From positions 806,001 to 870,000 of the forward strand of contig NZ_JAJKFT010000004.1 in assembly GCF_020966755.1 (NCBI RefSeq): 64,000 bases of DNA. Reading direction: 5' to 3'. The stretch is from Blastopirellula sediminis. Lineage in GTDB: Bacteria; Planctomycetota; Planctomycetia; Pirellulales; Pirellulaceae. Positions 26,323 through 35,866 of this stretch are shown one piece after another; within the stretch, counting starts at the first letter, position 1, and each line of letters starts with the position of its first letter. The notes under the pieces are model-generated. The model did no database searches. It worked only from the letters and a program-made list of their open reading frames with translations, and had not been told where the DNA came from. The translations under genes were made by a program, and so were the position numbers.

Positions 26323-29300
26323 TTACTTGTCGCTGCTCTCGACGGAGGGCGAGCCTTCTGGTTCCGGTGTGGAGTCCGTTTGGGGAGCGTTCGGCGGATC
26401 GAAGGTGCGAACGATGCGAAAGCCGACGAAATAGGTGCGATAAGTGGGCGTTGACTGAGGCCAACGGGAAGCGGATCGACAGACGATCGGATCGCTGCCG
26501 AAATTTCCGCCGCGAAAAACAGGTTCTTTTCCTTCGCACCATTCGTGTGCGTTCCCGTGCATATCGAATAGTCCGAAGTTATTAGGCTGCTTGGAACCAA
26601 CGGGCGAGCTCGCCTTTCCCCAAGCGAAGAAATCATTCAGCCGGCGTACATCCATGTTGTATCGCGTCGTAGTGCCTGATCGGCAGGCAAACTCCCACTC
26701 GGCCTCGGTTGGCAAGCGATAGGTCACCCCTTCTTTATCGCTAAGCCATCGGCAGAAGGCGACCGCGTCATTCTTGGAGACGTTGAAGACTGGATGTTCC
26801 TCTAACTGTTGCGTCTCCAATCCGAGGTTGTTGTTCCAGAGAAACTCCGGCGATCTCACCGGTTTGCCTTCAATCAAGCCCCAGCCGCCAAAGCCATCTG
26901 TTTCGGCGTCGGTTTGATAGCCGGTCGCTGCGACAAACTTGCGAAAATCGCCTCGGCGGACTTCGTGAATGCCGACGGCAATCGGCGCTGGTAAGACTTG
27001 CTTCTGCTGGGGCGTTTCGGAGCGAATCATGTCGCGGAACATCTCCGGCAGTTCGGCCCCTTCCACCAATAACTGCGCCACTTCTACCTCGCTGCTCCCC
27101 ATCAAAAACTCGCCGGGAGGAATCACGCGGAACTTCATGCCGATCGAGTTCTCCATTTCGACCGGAACTCCGAGTCGTTTGGCCCAGGCCGCTTGTTGCT
27201 GCTCGGCCTCTTGGGCGGTGAACGGAACGACGAGGGGCGCCGCTTCGACTGGGGGCTGATTGCCGAAAGTGGGATTCGAATTGGGAATTTGTGCTGCGAC
27301 GGGACTCGTTGGTTGGAGCACGTTGACAGTGCAGTCCGGAAGCGCCTGCTTGAGGTTTGCTAAACCTTCCGCAGAGTAAGAATTGTCTCTCCAGAAAATG
27401 GTGATCCGCTTTAACTGTTGAAGGCGGCTGATCTGCCGTAAATGTTCGTCGGTCAATTGATAGACAAACAGTTCTCGGAGGGGCGTGATGGTTTTCAACA
27501 GGTCGACGGCCTCAGGGGTGAACATTGGCCCCGAGAGACTGAGTTCGTGAAGTCGGGGCAGGTCTTCGAGTGCGGCCAGTCCTGTGGAAGTGACTTGGGT
27601 GTCGCTAAGGCCCACCGATTCGAGGTTCGTAAGACTGGAGATAAGAGAGAAACCTTTGTCCGTAATTGCCGTGTGCGAAAGGTAGAGGATTCTCAATGTG
27701 GTGAGCTTGCTGATGATTTGCATGCCGTTGTCGGTCGTCGGGCAACTTCCCAAATCGAGAAAGACGAGCGAACGTAACTCCTCAAGGCGGCGTAAATCTT
27801 CGTCGGCGACCGGCTTCGATCGGGCGAAGACGCCACGTACGAGAAAGTCACCGTCAGGAAGGTCTTTCGCCGTTTTTGTGGTGCTGTTCGTCGCATCGAA
27901 ATGCGTTACGTAAGGAGCACGCAGGACGCTTTGCGATTCGGTTGTTGCGTTCTGCTGCGGCGGAGACTCAAGCAAGACCCAGCCGCCAAGTTTCGTCGTC
28001 CACTCAGCGACTTTTCGCTCCGCTGCAAACTGATCCGGGCTATTGCTGCTGGTGTGCGTAGCAGGGGACGTCGGTTCTAGTCGTACTTTGATTGACTGCT
28101 CGTTTCCTGTCGCGAATGAGAATTCTTTGGTGAAGGTCTGGAAACCAGCGAGCTTCACCGTGAGGTCATGGCGATTCTCATCGGGAGTGATCTCGATCCG
28201 TGGATGCTCTTGGCCGGTCGTGATCGTGATCTTCTTCTCGCCGTCAACCAACACTTCGGCTCCGGCAATTTCGGGCTGATTGATTTCCAGAACGACGGTT
28301 CCGGCGGGCGTCTGCAATTGGAGGAGAAAGCCGGCCAGTAACGCGACGCCTCCCAGCAATCCGGCGGCGATCCAGGACCAACGTTGGGCTGTCGATCTGC
28401 CGGGACGAGCGGCGACGCTCGAGGTTTTCGCCTCATCTCCGCTCGGCAAGGTTTCTAACGCTGCGATGACATCGGTCATGCTCTGGAATCGATCTTCCGG
28501 TCGCTTGGCGACCATTTTTTGGAAGACCGCATCAAGCTCGGCAGGAACGTCTTGCCGTTGGTCGCACAACGAAGGAATCGCTCCGTCCCGGTGGGCCATG
28601 AGCGTCTTCATCATCGTGTCTTGGCGATAGATCACGCGGCCGGTAAGCAAAAAGTAGAGGGTGCAGCCGAGCGAGTAGATGTCGCTGCGAGCGTCCGCTG
28701 CGCGGGTATCGAACGCTTGCTCTGGGGCGAGATAGGCGATGGTACCCATTACCATCCCCGTCTGCGTCAATTCTATCGACTCGCTTTTTTCCTGTTCGGA
28801 ATCTCCTCTCTCGATCCGGGCCAAGCCCATGTCGAGAATTTTGACTTTTCCCTTGTTGGTGAGGAGTAAGTTGGCCGGCTTGATGTCTCGATGGATGATC
28901 CCGAGTTGATGCGCATGGGCAAGGCCGCGGGCGGCTTGGATGATGCAGTCGACCGCTTGCGCGATTGGCAACGGTCCCTGCTGGCGAACAATTTTGGAGA
29001 GATCGTTGGCGTTGACCAGCGACATGACCAGGAAGTGATAACCCTTGTCTTCGTCGGCGTCAAACGCGGCGACGATGTTGGGATGGTCCAACTTCGCGGC
29101 GGTTTTCACTTCGCGATGGAAACGCCGAACCTTGTCCTCGGAGTTCACCGCTTCCTTGGGCAAAATCTTGAGAGCGACCAGTCGATCCATCTCCTGATGC
29201 AGCGCTTTGTAGACGACGCCCATGCCGCCGGCCCCAAGTTCGTCCAACAGGATGTACCGATCGAGCACCAAGGGGAATTCTCCCCCTTCGAGCAAGACCT

Positions 29301-29709
29301 TCGCCTGAAAGTGGGTAAGCTGTTTCTCTTCGACAAGCTGCTGGGCGAAGGATCGAGCGTCGGCAGCGGAACTGCGAGCCCGCAGGTCGTGGACTTGCGG
29401 GGCGTTGATCAGCCCCGAATCGACAACGCGTTGGTAGAAAGCGTCAAGGCTCAGTTCGGACTGGGGAAGGGAAGACGTCTCGGCAGGCGGCGAAAAACTG
29501 CCGATCACGGTCTCTTGCAGATTGCCATCGTCAGAGTCGTCGTAGGCGGCTAGACGGTTGGTCAACTTGAAGTCGTGGATCAGCTGCGACAATTCGGGAA
29601 CAAGCTCGGGATGCTCCGGGCAAAGCTCTTCGGCCGACAACTCGTCTCCTTGCTGACGCCGCAAGTTCCAATGCGCGAGTAGCTCTTGCAGTTGCTCTTG
29701 CTTGTCCAT
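26323..29709 (-). CDS. Membrane Ser/Thr protein kinase with PEGA, leucine-rich and FGE-sulfatase domains
   Basis: 1128 residues. Residues 1-150 are the planctomycete-type N-terminal region (DELSAEELCPEHPELVPELS). The kinase domain is about 151-420: Gly loop GAGGMGVV 159-166, Lys181, HRDIKPAN 273-280 and DMG 293-295 in place of DFG. A single helix (446-464) follows, then PEGA (about 466-530), leucine-rich repeats (about 655-795) and an FGE-sulfatase/SUMF1-like domain (about 850-1105: VIPPGEFLMGS; RLPTEAEWEFACRSG; FGLFDMHGNAHEWCEG). The kinase should be cytoplasmic and the rest outside. It has no adjacent sigma factor. Substrate and ligand are unknown. Confidence 0.93.
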   Translation of the reverse strand: MDKQEQLQELLAHWNLRRQQGDELSAEELCPEHPELVPELSQLIHDFKLTNRLAAYDDSDDGNLQETVIGSFSPPAETSSLPQSELSLDAFYQRVVDSGLINAPQVHDLRARSSAADARSFAQQLVEEKQLTHFQAKVLLEGGEFPLVLDRYILLDELGAGGMGVVYKALHQEMDRLVALKILPKEAVNSEDKVRRFHREVKTAAKLDHPNIVAAFDADEDKGYHFLVMSLVNANDLSKIVRQQGPLPIAQAVDCIIQAARGLAHAHQLGIIHRDIKPANLLLTNKGKVKILDMGLARIERGDSEQEKSESIELTQTGMVMGTIAYLAPEQAFDTRAADARSDIYSLGCTLYFLLTGRVIYRQDTMMKTLMAHRDGAIPSLCDQRQDVPAELDAVFQKMVAKRPEDRFQSMTDVIAALETLPSGDEAKTSSVAARPGRSTAQRWSWIAAGLLGGVALLAGFLLQLQTPAGTVVLEINQPEIAGAEVLVDGEKKITITTGQEHPRIEITPDENRHDLTVKLAGFQTFTKEFSFATGNEQSIKVRLEPTSPATHTSSNSPDQFAAERKVAEWTTKLGGWVLLESPPQQNATTESQSVLRAPYVTHFDATNSTTKTAKDLPDGDFLVRGVFARSKPVADEDLRRLEELRSLVFLDLGSCPTTDNGMQIISKLTTLRILYLSHTAITDKGFSLISSLTNLESVGLSDTQVTSTGLAALEDLPRLHELSLSGPMFTPEAVDLLKTITPLRELFVYQLTDEHLRQISRLQQLKRITIFWRDNSYSAEGLANLKQALPDCTVNVLQPTSPVAAQIPNSNPTFGNQPPVEAAPLVVPFTAQEAEQQQAAWAKRLGVPVEMENSIGMKFRVIPPGEFLMGSSEVEVAQLLVEGAELPEMFRDMIRSETPQQKQVLPAPIAVGIHEVRRGDFRKFVAATGYQTDAETDGFGGWGLIEGKPVRSPEFLWNNNLGLETQQLEEHPVFNVSKNDAVAFCRWLSDKEGVTYRLPTEAEWEFACRSGTTTRYNMDVRRLNDFFAWGKASSPVGSKQPNNFGLFDMHGNAHEWCEGKEPVFRGGNFGSDPIVCRSASRWPQSTPTYRTYFVGFRIVRTFDPPNAPQTDSTPEPEGSPSVESSDK

Positions 29710-30030
29710 GCTGACTCACTTACTCGGCGATCTCAAGCGATGCGTCGCTGCTGTTGGCCAGCGAAGTTGAAGATTCTCGCGGCAGGGGGACGGACGAAGT
29801 CGCTTGCGCGGAGGTTTTTGCCTTGCCGGGCTGATTTTTCGTCATTGCGGGTAACATGAATCTTTTTGACTGCGAGGTGACGATGCAATACCTTGCCGGA
29901 AAAGATTGGCAAAATCGTCCCGTAGCGGTTGCTGGTGGAGGTTGTTGGCTTCGTTTTGGGAAGAATTTTCCGCATGCAACGCCCCAGGATGGCGCTGTTA
30001 TGCGAATATGGGAAAAGGAAGGTCGGCGTT
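29710..30030. other. Divergent intergenic region
   Basis: About 320 bp between the kinase gene (minus) and the DinB-like gene (plus); promoters for both are expected here. Short open frames at 29856-30038 (plus) and 29733-30104 (minus) lack recognisable features. Confidence 0.45.
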
Positions 30031-30567
30031 ATGACTGAGTTGGCGCAAGCGATGTATGACGGGGCGATCGCCGCGTTTCGAACGCACAAGGGATTGGCCG
30101 ACAAGGCGATCGTTCAGCTGGCGGACGAACAGCTGCGGGTGGCGCTGAGCCCGGACGTCAACAGCATCGCGCAGATCATGAAGCATGTTGCCGGCAACTT
30201 GCGTTCGCGGTGGACTGATTTTCTGACGACCGATGGGGAAAAGCCGTGGCGCAATCGTGACGAAGAATTCGTCGATACGCTCGCGACGCGCGAAGCGTTG
30301 ATCGCCGAATGGGAATCGGGTTGGGAGCGGCTGTTTGAAACGCTGACGGCGCTGACGCCGGAAGATGCGGGGAAGATGGTGACGATCCGCGGCGAGTCAA
30401 TCAGCGTCCCTGCGGCGATTGATCGCTCGCTGGCTCATTGCGGCTACCATGTCGGGCAAATTGTGCTGATCGCCCGGGTGTTGGCGGGAGACGATTGGTC
30501 GACGATCACCATCGAACGAGGCGGTTCGGAAGCGTATAACAAGCGGGTCTGGGGGAAGGGGCATTAG
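30031..30567 (+). CDS. DUF1572 / DinB-like four-helix protein
   Basis: 178 residues from ATG 30031, with ggaaaaggaagg about 10-20 bp upstream. The sequence has the DinB/YfiT-type four-helix pattern: INSIAQIMKHVAGNLRSRW carries the first metal-binding His, and the C-terminal helix SLAHCGYHVGQIVLIAR has the H...H pair. Such proteins bind divalent metal and are often thiol transferases or of unknown function. DUF1572 is the closest family I recall. Confidence 0.82.
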   Translation: MTELAQAMYDGAIAAFRTHKGLADKAIVQLADEQLRVALSPDVNSIAQIMKHVAGNLRSRWTDFLTTDGEKPWRNRDEEFVDTLATREALIAEWESGWERLFETLTALTPEDAGKMVTIRGESISVPAAIDRSLAHCGYHVGQIVLIARVLAGDDWSTITIERGGSEAYNKRVWGKGH

Positions 30568-30623
30568 TGAGCGTTGCGACAACGAATTGGATTCGTTGGT
30601 GACGTTTCTATGGGAGCTGTTGT

Positions 30624-31439
30624 TTGTTAAATCGATTGTGCGATCTGTTCATCGTCTTGATCATCGCGTCCGTTTCGTACGTCTTTCTGGTAGGCGCGTT
30701 GGAAGCGAAGACTTCGATCGATATCTCTGTCTTCTATCACATGTTGATCCCGATCGTCGCGTTCATCGTGGCGGCGATTTGCCATGCGCTCTGCGACAGC
30801 GTTTTACGTACGCGGCGCCAGACTCGGACGCAGTGCACGATTTGCAAGAAGACGTTCGAGGCGAAAAATGAGAGTTTGCAGGGGGGGCAGGCGATTTGCC
30901 CTGGATGCGCCAAGCGTATCGCGGGAGGAAGCGGCGACGGCAAGATGCTTCTGCTTCTCTTTTGGGAATTCGTGCCGGTCTGGCTTCTTACGCTGGTCAT
31001 GATCTGGTCAGCGGGAGCAGTGCTGTTTTGCTTCCCGGAGGTTCGGCTTCCCGAAAAGGAGCTGACGAAGATCGAGGGAACCTGTCAGAGTAAAAGCATC
31101 GAGAAGTCGATGATCAAGATCGAGTGTCGGATCGGGGAGTCGATCCGGAAGCTTTCGGTCAGCACCGACATGCGGCGTCGGCTGGAGTCACTCGAAGTTG
31201 GCGATCGGTTCTACGCGATTGTTACGAGCAAAGGGGAGATTCGCGAACTTGGCGAAGAGGGGCGTCCCCTCTTCCAAGAGGAGCATCTTACGGCCGCCAT
31301 GCGGAATACCGAACTGGCGATCTCCGCCATCTTTCTGTTGATCGGCGTTGGGCTGGTCTATTGGTTGTATCGAAAGATGGGAAGTGCGCTGAACGCGATA
31401 GAGAAGGAGCGGAAACGTCTGTCCCTGACGGCAACGTGA
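30624..31439 (+). CDS. Membrane protein with cytoplasmic zinc ribbon
   Basis: 271 residues from TTG 30624 (gggag lies 10 bp upstream). Two N-terminal helices (about 4-25 and 38-58) precede a zinc ribbon, TQCTICKKTF ... AICPGCAKRI (about 69-93). A third helix covers about 108-130; a soluble region (KIEGTCQSKSIEKSMIKIEC; about 140-225) and a C-terminal helix (about 233-252) follow. The two CxxC pairs are clear. It resembles no named family; the ribbon could bind nucleic acid or protein. Confidence 0.65.
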   Translation: MLNRLCDLFIVLIIASVSYVFLVGALEAKTSIDISVFYHMLIPIVAFIVAAICHALCDSVLRTRRQTRTQCTICKKTFEAKNESLQGGQAICPGCAKRIAGGSGDGKMLLLLFWEFVPVWLLTLVMIWSAGAVLFCFPEVRLPEKELTKIEGTCQSKSIEKSMIKIECRIGESIRKLSVSTDMRRRLESLEVGDRFYAIVTSKGEIRELGEEGRPLFQEEHLTAAMRNTELAISAIFLLIGVGLVYWLYRKMGSALNAIEKERKRLSLTAT

Positions 31440-31590
31440 ATCAGACGAGAAGCGAACGTCAACTCGCGACCGGTTTCAGCACGCGAGGGGGGGCGGAGGC
31501 GAAAGTTGGAAACTTTTTCGGGACGTCATTCGTCGTTACCGTAGAAGTGCCTCTTGGCGTCCGTTTGTTGATTCTGGAGTTCTGGTTTCC

Positions 31591-32355
31591 ATGTCTGTTT
31601 TTCGTTTGCTTGTCGCAATCTGCCTGACGGCGGTTTTGTCCGTTTCTCTTTTTGCCGCCGAGGAAGCGGGGGACGCTTGGTCGGGCAAGCTTCAGGATGC
31701 GGCGCTGCGTGAGCTCGCGCCGAAGGCGGGGTTCATCGCTGATGCGGAGACATGGAAGATGTTGTGGACCGCGTGGCGACCGGACGAAGAGTTGCCGGCG
31801 GTTGATTTCGCGAAAGAGTTGGTCATGGTCGGTACTGTGCCGGGGCCGAATCTGGTGATCATGCGTCCGGTCGTGGAAGAGGGGAACGTGAAGTTCGTCG
31901 TCGGCGGGACCAAGATCGGCGGACCAGGCTTCGGCTACAAGCTGGTCAAAATCGCCCGCGAAGGAATCGAGACGGTCAACGGCAAACCGATCGCCGCGAA
32001 AGGGGTTCAGGGGAAGCTCGTCATTCCGAAGACGGTCGGCTCGTTCGCGGGACATACGCTCGAGATCAAGCTGTTTGAGTTCGATCCGTTTCTGGCGGAT
32101 GTGTCGGCCAAGCTGGTCGATCAGTTCGATGCGAAGGAGTTCGGGCACACCGCAGGGGAAACGACCGAGCTTGAGTTCACGGTTGGCGGCAAGCTCGAGC
32201 CGCGCCAGGACCGGAGCTATTACATCACGGTCTTCGTTCTGAAGGATGGCCAGCGAACGCACATGGGCGAACTGGATGGAAAACCGGGTTTGTGCAAGGT
32301 GCTGACCGAGGGAAATCCTTCGGAAGTGAAGATGATCGTGCGGGCGGTTCGCTAG
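31591..32355 (+). CDS. Secreted protein, unknown; possible PrcB-like N-terminal region
   Basis: 254 residues with a signal peptide (MSVFRLLVAICLTAVLSVSLFAA). Residues about 45-85 (FIADAETWKMLWTAWRPDEE, then LPAVDFAKELVMVGTV) resemble the start of PrcB-type domains. A C-terminal beta-sandwich-like region starts near VQGKLVIPKTVGSFAGHTLE and ends KMIVRAVR. No catalytic residues are evident. It is probably periplasmic; the role is unknown. Confidence 0.65.
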   Translation: MSVFRLLVAICLTAVLSVSLFAAEEAGDAWSGKLQDAALRELAPKAGFIADAETWKMLWTAWRPDEELPAVDFAKELVMVGTVPGPNLVIMRPVVEEGNVKFVVGGTKIGGPGFGYKLVKIAREGIETVNGKPIAAKGVQGKLVIPKTVGSFAGHTLEIKLFEFDPFLADVSAKLVDQFDAKEFGHTAGETTELEFTVGGKLEPRQDRSYYITVFVLKDGQRTHMGELDGKPGLCKVLTEGNPSEVKMIVRAVR

Positions 32356-32496
32356 GCCTGGCGATCGCGGCAGGGTACCGGAGTGGGGAATCATCACGCG
32401 ATAGTCGATCGCGTGATTTTTCGTAGTAGAATGGAAGTTCGCAGAATTCCTGTTCGCTGCCTCCTTCCGCCCCATCCCTCCCCGCAAAGGCCGATC

Positions 32497-33420
32497 ATGA
32501 AATATCGACTCCCCCTCGCCGCCTTCTTGTCGCTCATATTTTTGGCTGCGTGCATCGCCGCTGAGCCGAACCAAAAGGAATCGCCTGCCGATAAGTTGGC
32601 GGGCAAGCGGGTCGTGTTTCTCGGCGACAGCATCACCCAGGCCGGCAAGTACATCACGTTTGTCGACTTCTATTTGGAGAAGCTGTATCCGGATCACGAT
32701 TTTGATATCTACGGTCTGGGCCTGGCGAGCGAAACGCTCTCGGGGTTGAGCGAAGAAGGGCATGCCGGCGGGAAGTTTCCGCGGCCTTGTTTGTTTGAAC
32801 GGTTGGGGCGACTGCTAGAGCGAGCGAAGCCGGACGTGGTGTTCGCTTGCTACGGCATCAACGACGGGATTTACAAGCCGCTCGATGAAGAACGCTTCGC
32901 CGCGTTCCAGCAGGGAGTGAAGAAATTGATCGCCGACTGTCAGGCGGCCGGCGTTGAGCAGATTTATTTGGTGACGCCTCCGATCTATGACGCAACGCCA
33001 ATGCCAGGCGAGTTCAACTACGACTCGGTGATGACGAAGTACGCCGAATGGGAAATGAGCTTGAAGGAGCCGGGCGTGACGGTGATCGACCTGCACACGG
33101 CGATGCGGAAGGCTCGCGACGCGCAGGAAGAAGTCTTCTCGAAGGACAAAGTCCATCCCGGCGAAGCGGGGCACCTGTTGATGGGGAAAACGATTTTGGC
33201 CGGACTCGGTGTGAACGTGCCGGAAGAGCCGCTCGCCAAGGTTCAGGCGGATCCGCTCTTGAAGCCGGTCGATATGCTCCGCCAATATCGCTCGGCAAGC
33301 TGGATGAAGCATATCGGCTATACCCGCGAAAAGACGGTAGCCCCGGAACCGCTGGGAGATGCGGAGCAAAAGGAGGAGATGATGCAGGCGGAGATCGACC
33401 GGATCCGGCAGGAAGACTAG
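32497..33420 (+). CDS. Secreted SGNH/GDSL hydrolase
   Basis: 307 residues from ATG 32497, with a signal peptide (MKYRLPLAAFLSLIFLAACIAA). All SGNH blocks are present: nucleophile block VVFLGDSITQ (about 44-53), CYGINDG (block III Asn, about 117-123) and KVHPGEAGHLL (block V Asp/His region, about 221-231). The family hydrolyses esters of lipids or acetylated polysaccharides. With the pectate lyase and other exported hydrolases, it fits polysaccharide use. Confidence 0.9.
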   Translation: MKYRLPLAAFLSLIFLAACIAAEPNQKESPADKLAGKRVVFLGDSITQAGKYITFVDFYLEKLYPDHDFDIYGLGLASETLSGLSEEGHAGGKFPRPCLFERLGRLLERAKPDVVFACYGINDGIYKPLDEERFAAFQQGVKKLIADCQAAGVEQIYLVTPPIYDATPMPGEFNYDSVMTKYAEWEMSLKEPGVTVIDLHTAMRKARDAQEEVFSKDKVHPGEAGHLLMGKTILAGLGVNVPEEPLAKVQADPLLKPVDMLRQYRSASWMKHIGYTREKTVAPEPLGDAEQKEEMMQAEIDRIRQED

Positions 33421-33540
33421 GGGAAAGGGGCGTCGCTAGCAGCGCCGAAAACTGGGAACTTTCGTCGTGACAGACGAGGCGCAAAGAGGTAGCATCCGAG
33501 CGCCTCACGGTATTTCCTGAACCCCTTGGAGCGAGCAAGG

Positions 33541-34080
33541 ATGCTGGCCAAGAAGAACCTTTCGCTGCTGTTGCCGGGCGCCGTCTGTCTGGCGATGTGG
33601 GGCGGCATGACCTACGCCGACATCGACGGCCGGACGCAGTTTCTGGTGCTCGGCCCAGTCGCGCTCGTCGCACTGGCCTATCATCAGACGCAGCTCAAGC
33701 CGTTGCCGGAGCAGATGCCGCGGCTCGCGTGGTTCCCAAAGTATCGCTGCCGCTGCCAACTGGCCGAATCGATTCGCAATTCGGCCGATCCGCTGCGCGA
33801 GATCGCGCTCCGCTTCGAATCGCTCGGCTTTGAATGCGATCGCCAGACGCCGCTGGCGCTTCACTTCACTCGTGGACACGCTCGAGGCGATTTTGACGTT
33901 CGCCTGGCCAAATTGAACGTGGCGGTAACGATGCCGGCCGCGGGGGAAGTGGAATTGTCGGTCAAAGCGGAATGGCTTGTTCTGTTTGATACCGGCGACC
34001 TCTGGCGACAAACCGACGAATTGAAACGGGCGCTGGAGCTGGAGAGCCCTCAGCGCGAGCATCTTGCTGCGGCCGCATAA
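33541..34080 (+). CDS. Hypothetical protein with N-terminal membrane helices
   Basis: 179 residues from ATG 33541 (ggagcgagcaagg just upstream). Two short N-terminal hydrophobic stretches (LSLLLPGAVCLAMWG and FLVLGPVALVALAY) are followed by a soluble domain with alternating strands and helices (ALRFESLGFECDRQTPLALH; GDFDVRLAKLNVAVTMPAAG). No family recognised. Confidence 0.6.
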   Translation: MLAKKNLSLLLPGAVCLAMWGGMTYADIDGRTQFLVLGPVALVALAYHQTQLKPLPEQMPRLAWFPKYRCRCQLAESIRNSADPLREIALRFESLGFECDRQTPLALHFTRGHARGDFDVRLAKLNVAVTMPAAGEVELSVKAEWLVLFDTGDLWRQTDELKRALELESPQREHLAAAA

Positions 34081-34198
34081 GGCGTAGGGGAGAGTGCCGC
34101 GGCAAAACCATTGGCGGTCGGCGTTTCGGTCTCTTATATTGTCAGCTTCTCGTGAATGACGCTGGCAGCTCTTTCAATGGCGTGATGAGACAAACGCA

Positions 34199-34342
34199 AT
34201 GAACTTCCAAGATCGAGCCATCGACTATGTTCTTTCGCAGAACAAGACTCTGTTTGAGTTGGAAGGGAAGATTGCCTGCAAGTCGGGATTTGACGGCGTG
34301 TCGGATGAAAGACAGGAATACTTGTTCCTGCGATGGACATGA
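34199..34342 (+). CDS. Very small protein (47 residues), translationally coupled to the next gene
   Basis: An open frame from ATG 34199 gives MNFQDRAIDYVLSQNKTLFE ... and ends in an ATGA overlap at 34339-34342 with an in-frame ATG of the following membrane protein. The product is amphipathic and has no Cys-rich motif beyond one Cys. The overlap is the main support; the ribosome-binding site is weak. Confidence 0.45.
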   Translation: MNFQDRAIDYVLSQNKTLFELEGKIACKSGFDGVSDERQEYLFLRWT

Positions 34343-34605
34343 AACGATTCGTCGCCAGTTTGGCTCTGCCGCTCGTCGGCGCTGGTCTTGTCACGGCAGG
34401 CTTTCTCTACGGCCTGGAGTTCGCCAACATCCCTTACCAAGATCCAACGCCAGAGTTGCAGGCGAACTGGGAGTATCACCATTCGATTGCGGCAACCACC
34501 ATGAAGATTGGCGGCGGAATCTTTTTGCTGGGATCGCTTGGCAGTAGTTGTCTATTGATGTGGGTATGGCTGAGTCAGACCAGCGCGATCGGGGCGGAGG
34601 ACTAG
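34333..34605 (+). CDS. Small two-helix membrane protein
   Basis: 90 residues from ATG 34333 (ATG 34339, within the ATGA overlap, is an equally good start). Helix 1 is FVASLALPLVGAGLVTAGFLYG; helix 2 is MKIGGGIFLLGSLGSSCLLMWVW. Between them lies a short extracytoplasmic loop (ANIPYQDPTPELQANWEYHH). It ends immediately before the MFS gene start, so it is probably part of one transcript with it. Confidence 0.6.
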   Translation: MDMKRFVASLALPLVGAGLVTAGFLYGLEFANIPYQDPTPELQANWEYHHSIAATTMKIGGGIFLLGSLGSSCLLMWVWLSQTSAIGAED

Positions 34606-34606
34606 G

Positions 34607-35854
34607 ATGGAGCCGACATCTGCGGCGCCTGAGTCGACGCCTGAGAAGCCGGAAGCCCGGCCGCCGCTTCCACGGAACGTCAAGCTGCTCGGCGCTGCAA
34701 GTCTGTTGAACGACATTGCGAGCGAGATGATATATCCGCTGATGCCGCAGTTTCTGCTGACGGTGCTCGGCGGGAATCGGTTTTATCTGGGGATCATCGA
34801 GGGGCTGGCCGAATCGGTCTCGAGCCTATTGAAGTTGTGGTCGGGCGCGTTTTCAGATCGCGTTGGCCAGCGGAAGGGGCTGGTCGTCTTTGGCTATACG
34901 TTGGCGGCCCTTGCGAGGCCCTTGATCGGCGTTGCGACGGCGCCGTGGCATATGCTCGCCGCGCGAATGGCCGATCGAGTGGGGAAGGGGGTGAGAACTT
35001 CGCCTCGTGATGCGCTGATCGCCGACTCGACGCCGGCTGGAATGCGGGGAAGGGCCTTTGGCTTTCACCGCGCAATGGATCATCTGGGAGCGGCGATCGG
35101 TCCTGTCCTGGCGACTCTCTTTTTGCTGGCTTGGCCGGGAGAGTTGCGATTGCTGTTTCTGTTGACGGTGATCCCCGGGCTGCTGGTGGTGCTGCTGTTG
35201 ACGTTGGGATTGCGGGAAGAGTTGGCCGAGCCGGCGGAGAAGCAGGAAGAAGCGGAGGCGCCGCAGCCGTTCGATCGCAACTTCAAGCTCTACATGTTTT
35301 CGCTGATCGTCTTTACGCTTGGCAACTCGAGCGATGCGTTTCTGCTCGTGCGGGCCGGCGAATTAGGCGTGCCGACGGCGATGTTGCCGATGCTCTGGTG
35401 CGCGTTCCACTTTGTGAAAAGCGGCGGGAATCTGTTGGTTGGCCGCGCGGTCGATAAGATTGGCGCCAAGCCGCTGATTCTGGCCGGCTGGATGTTGTAC
35501 GCGGCGATCTATCTGGCGTTCGCCGCAGTCGTCTCGGCCTGGCAAGTGACGCTTGTCTTTTTGGCGTACGGATTCTTCTACGCGCTGACCGAACCGGCCG
35601 AGAAAACGCTTGTTACGTCGCTGGTAGGCGAGCAGAGAAAAGGGCTCGCCTTCGGCTGGTTCAATTTCGCGATCGGCATTTCGACATTGCCGTCGAGTCT
35701 GATCTTCGGCTGGCTCTATCAGCAGTATGGAAGTTTCGTCGCGTTTGGCTGGGGAGCGGCGCTGGCGGGCTTGGCTGCGATCTTGCTGCTGGGAGTGTCG
35801 GCGCCGAACGCTGCGGCAGGGGATAAGGGAGAGGCCGATACCGCGTTCAAGTAA
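34607..35854 (+). CDS. MFS transporter
   Basis: 415 residues with about twelve predicted helices and a 30-residue Pro-rich cytoplasmic N-terminus. The motif after helix 2 (GAFSDRVGQRKGLVVFG) is the conserved MFS loop D-R-x-G-x-R-K/R. The start ATG 34607 is one base after the preceding stop. The substrate is unknown; the overall pattern fits drug or metabolite efflux. Confidence 0.88.
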   Translation: MEPTSAAPESTPEKPEARPPLPRNVKLLGAASLLNDIASEMIYPLMPQFLLTVLGGNRFYLGIIEGLAESVSSLLKLWSGAFSDRVGQRKGLVVFGYTLAALARPLIGVATAPWHMLAARMADRVGKGVRTSPRDALIADSTPAGMRGRAFGFHRAMDHLGAAIGPVLATLFLLAWPGELRLLFLLTVIPGLLVVLLLTLGLREELAEPAEKQEEAEAPQPFDRNFKLYMFSLIVFTLGNSSDAFLLVRAGELGVPTAMLPMLWCAFHFVKSGGNLLVGRAVDKIGAKPLILAGWMLYAAIYLAFAAVVSAWQVTLVFLAYGFFYALTEPAEKTLVTSLVGEQRKGLAFGWFNFAIGISTLPSSLIFGWLYQQYGSFVAFGWGAALAGLAAILLLGVSAPNAAAGDKGEADTAFK

Positions 35855-35866
35855 GGAGCGTTTGCC

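Noticed and set aside
26177-26542. N-terminal extension of the ARPP-1-type protein
   Set aside because: It overlaps the end of the kinase gene and has Arg/Ser-rich shadow composition; GTG 26176 has a good ribosome-binding site.
29733-30104. Minus-strand frame of 123 codons in the divergent region
   Set aside because: It overlaps the DinB-like gene start and shows no family motif.
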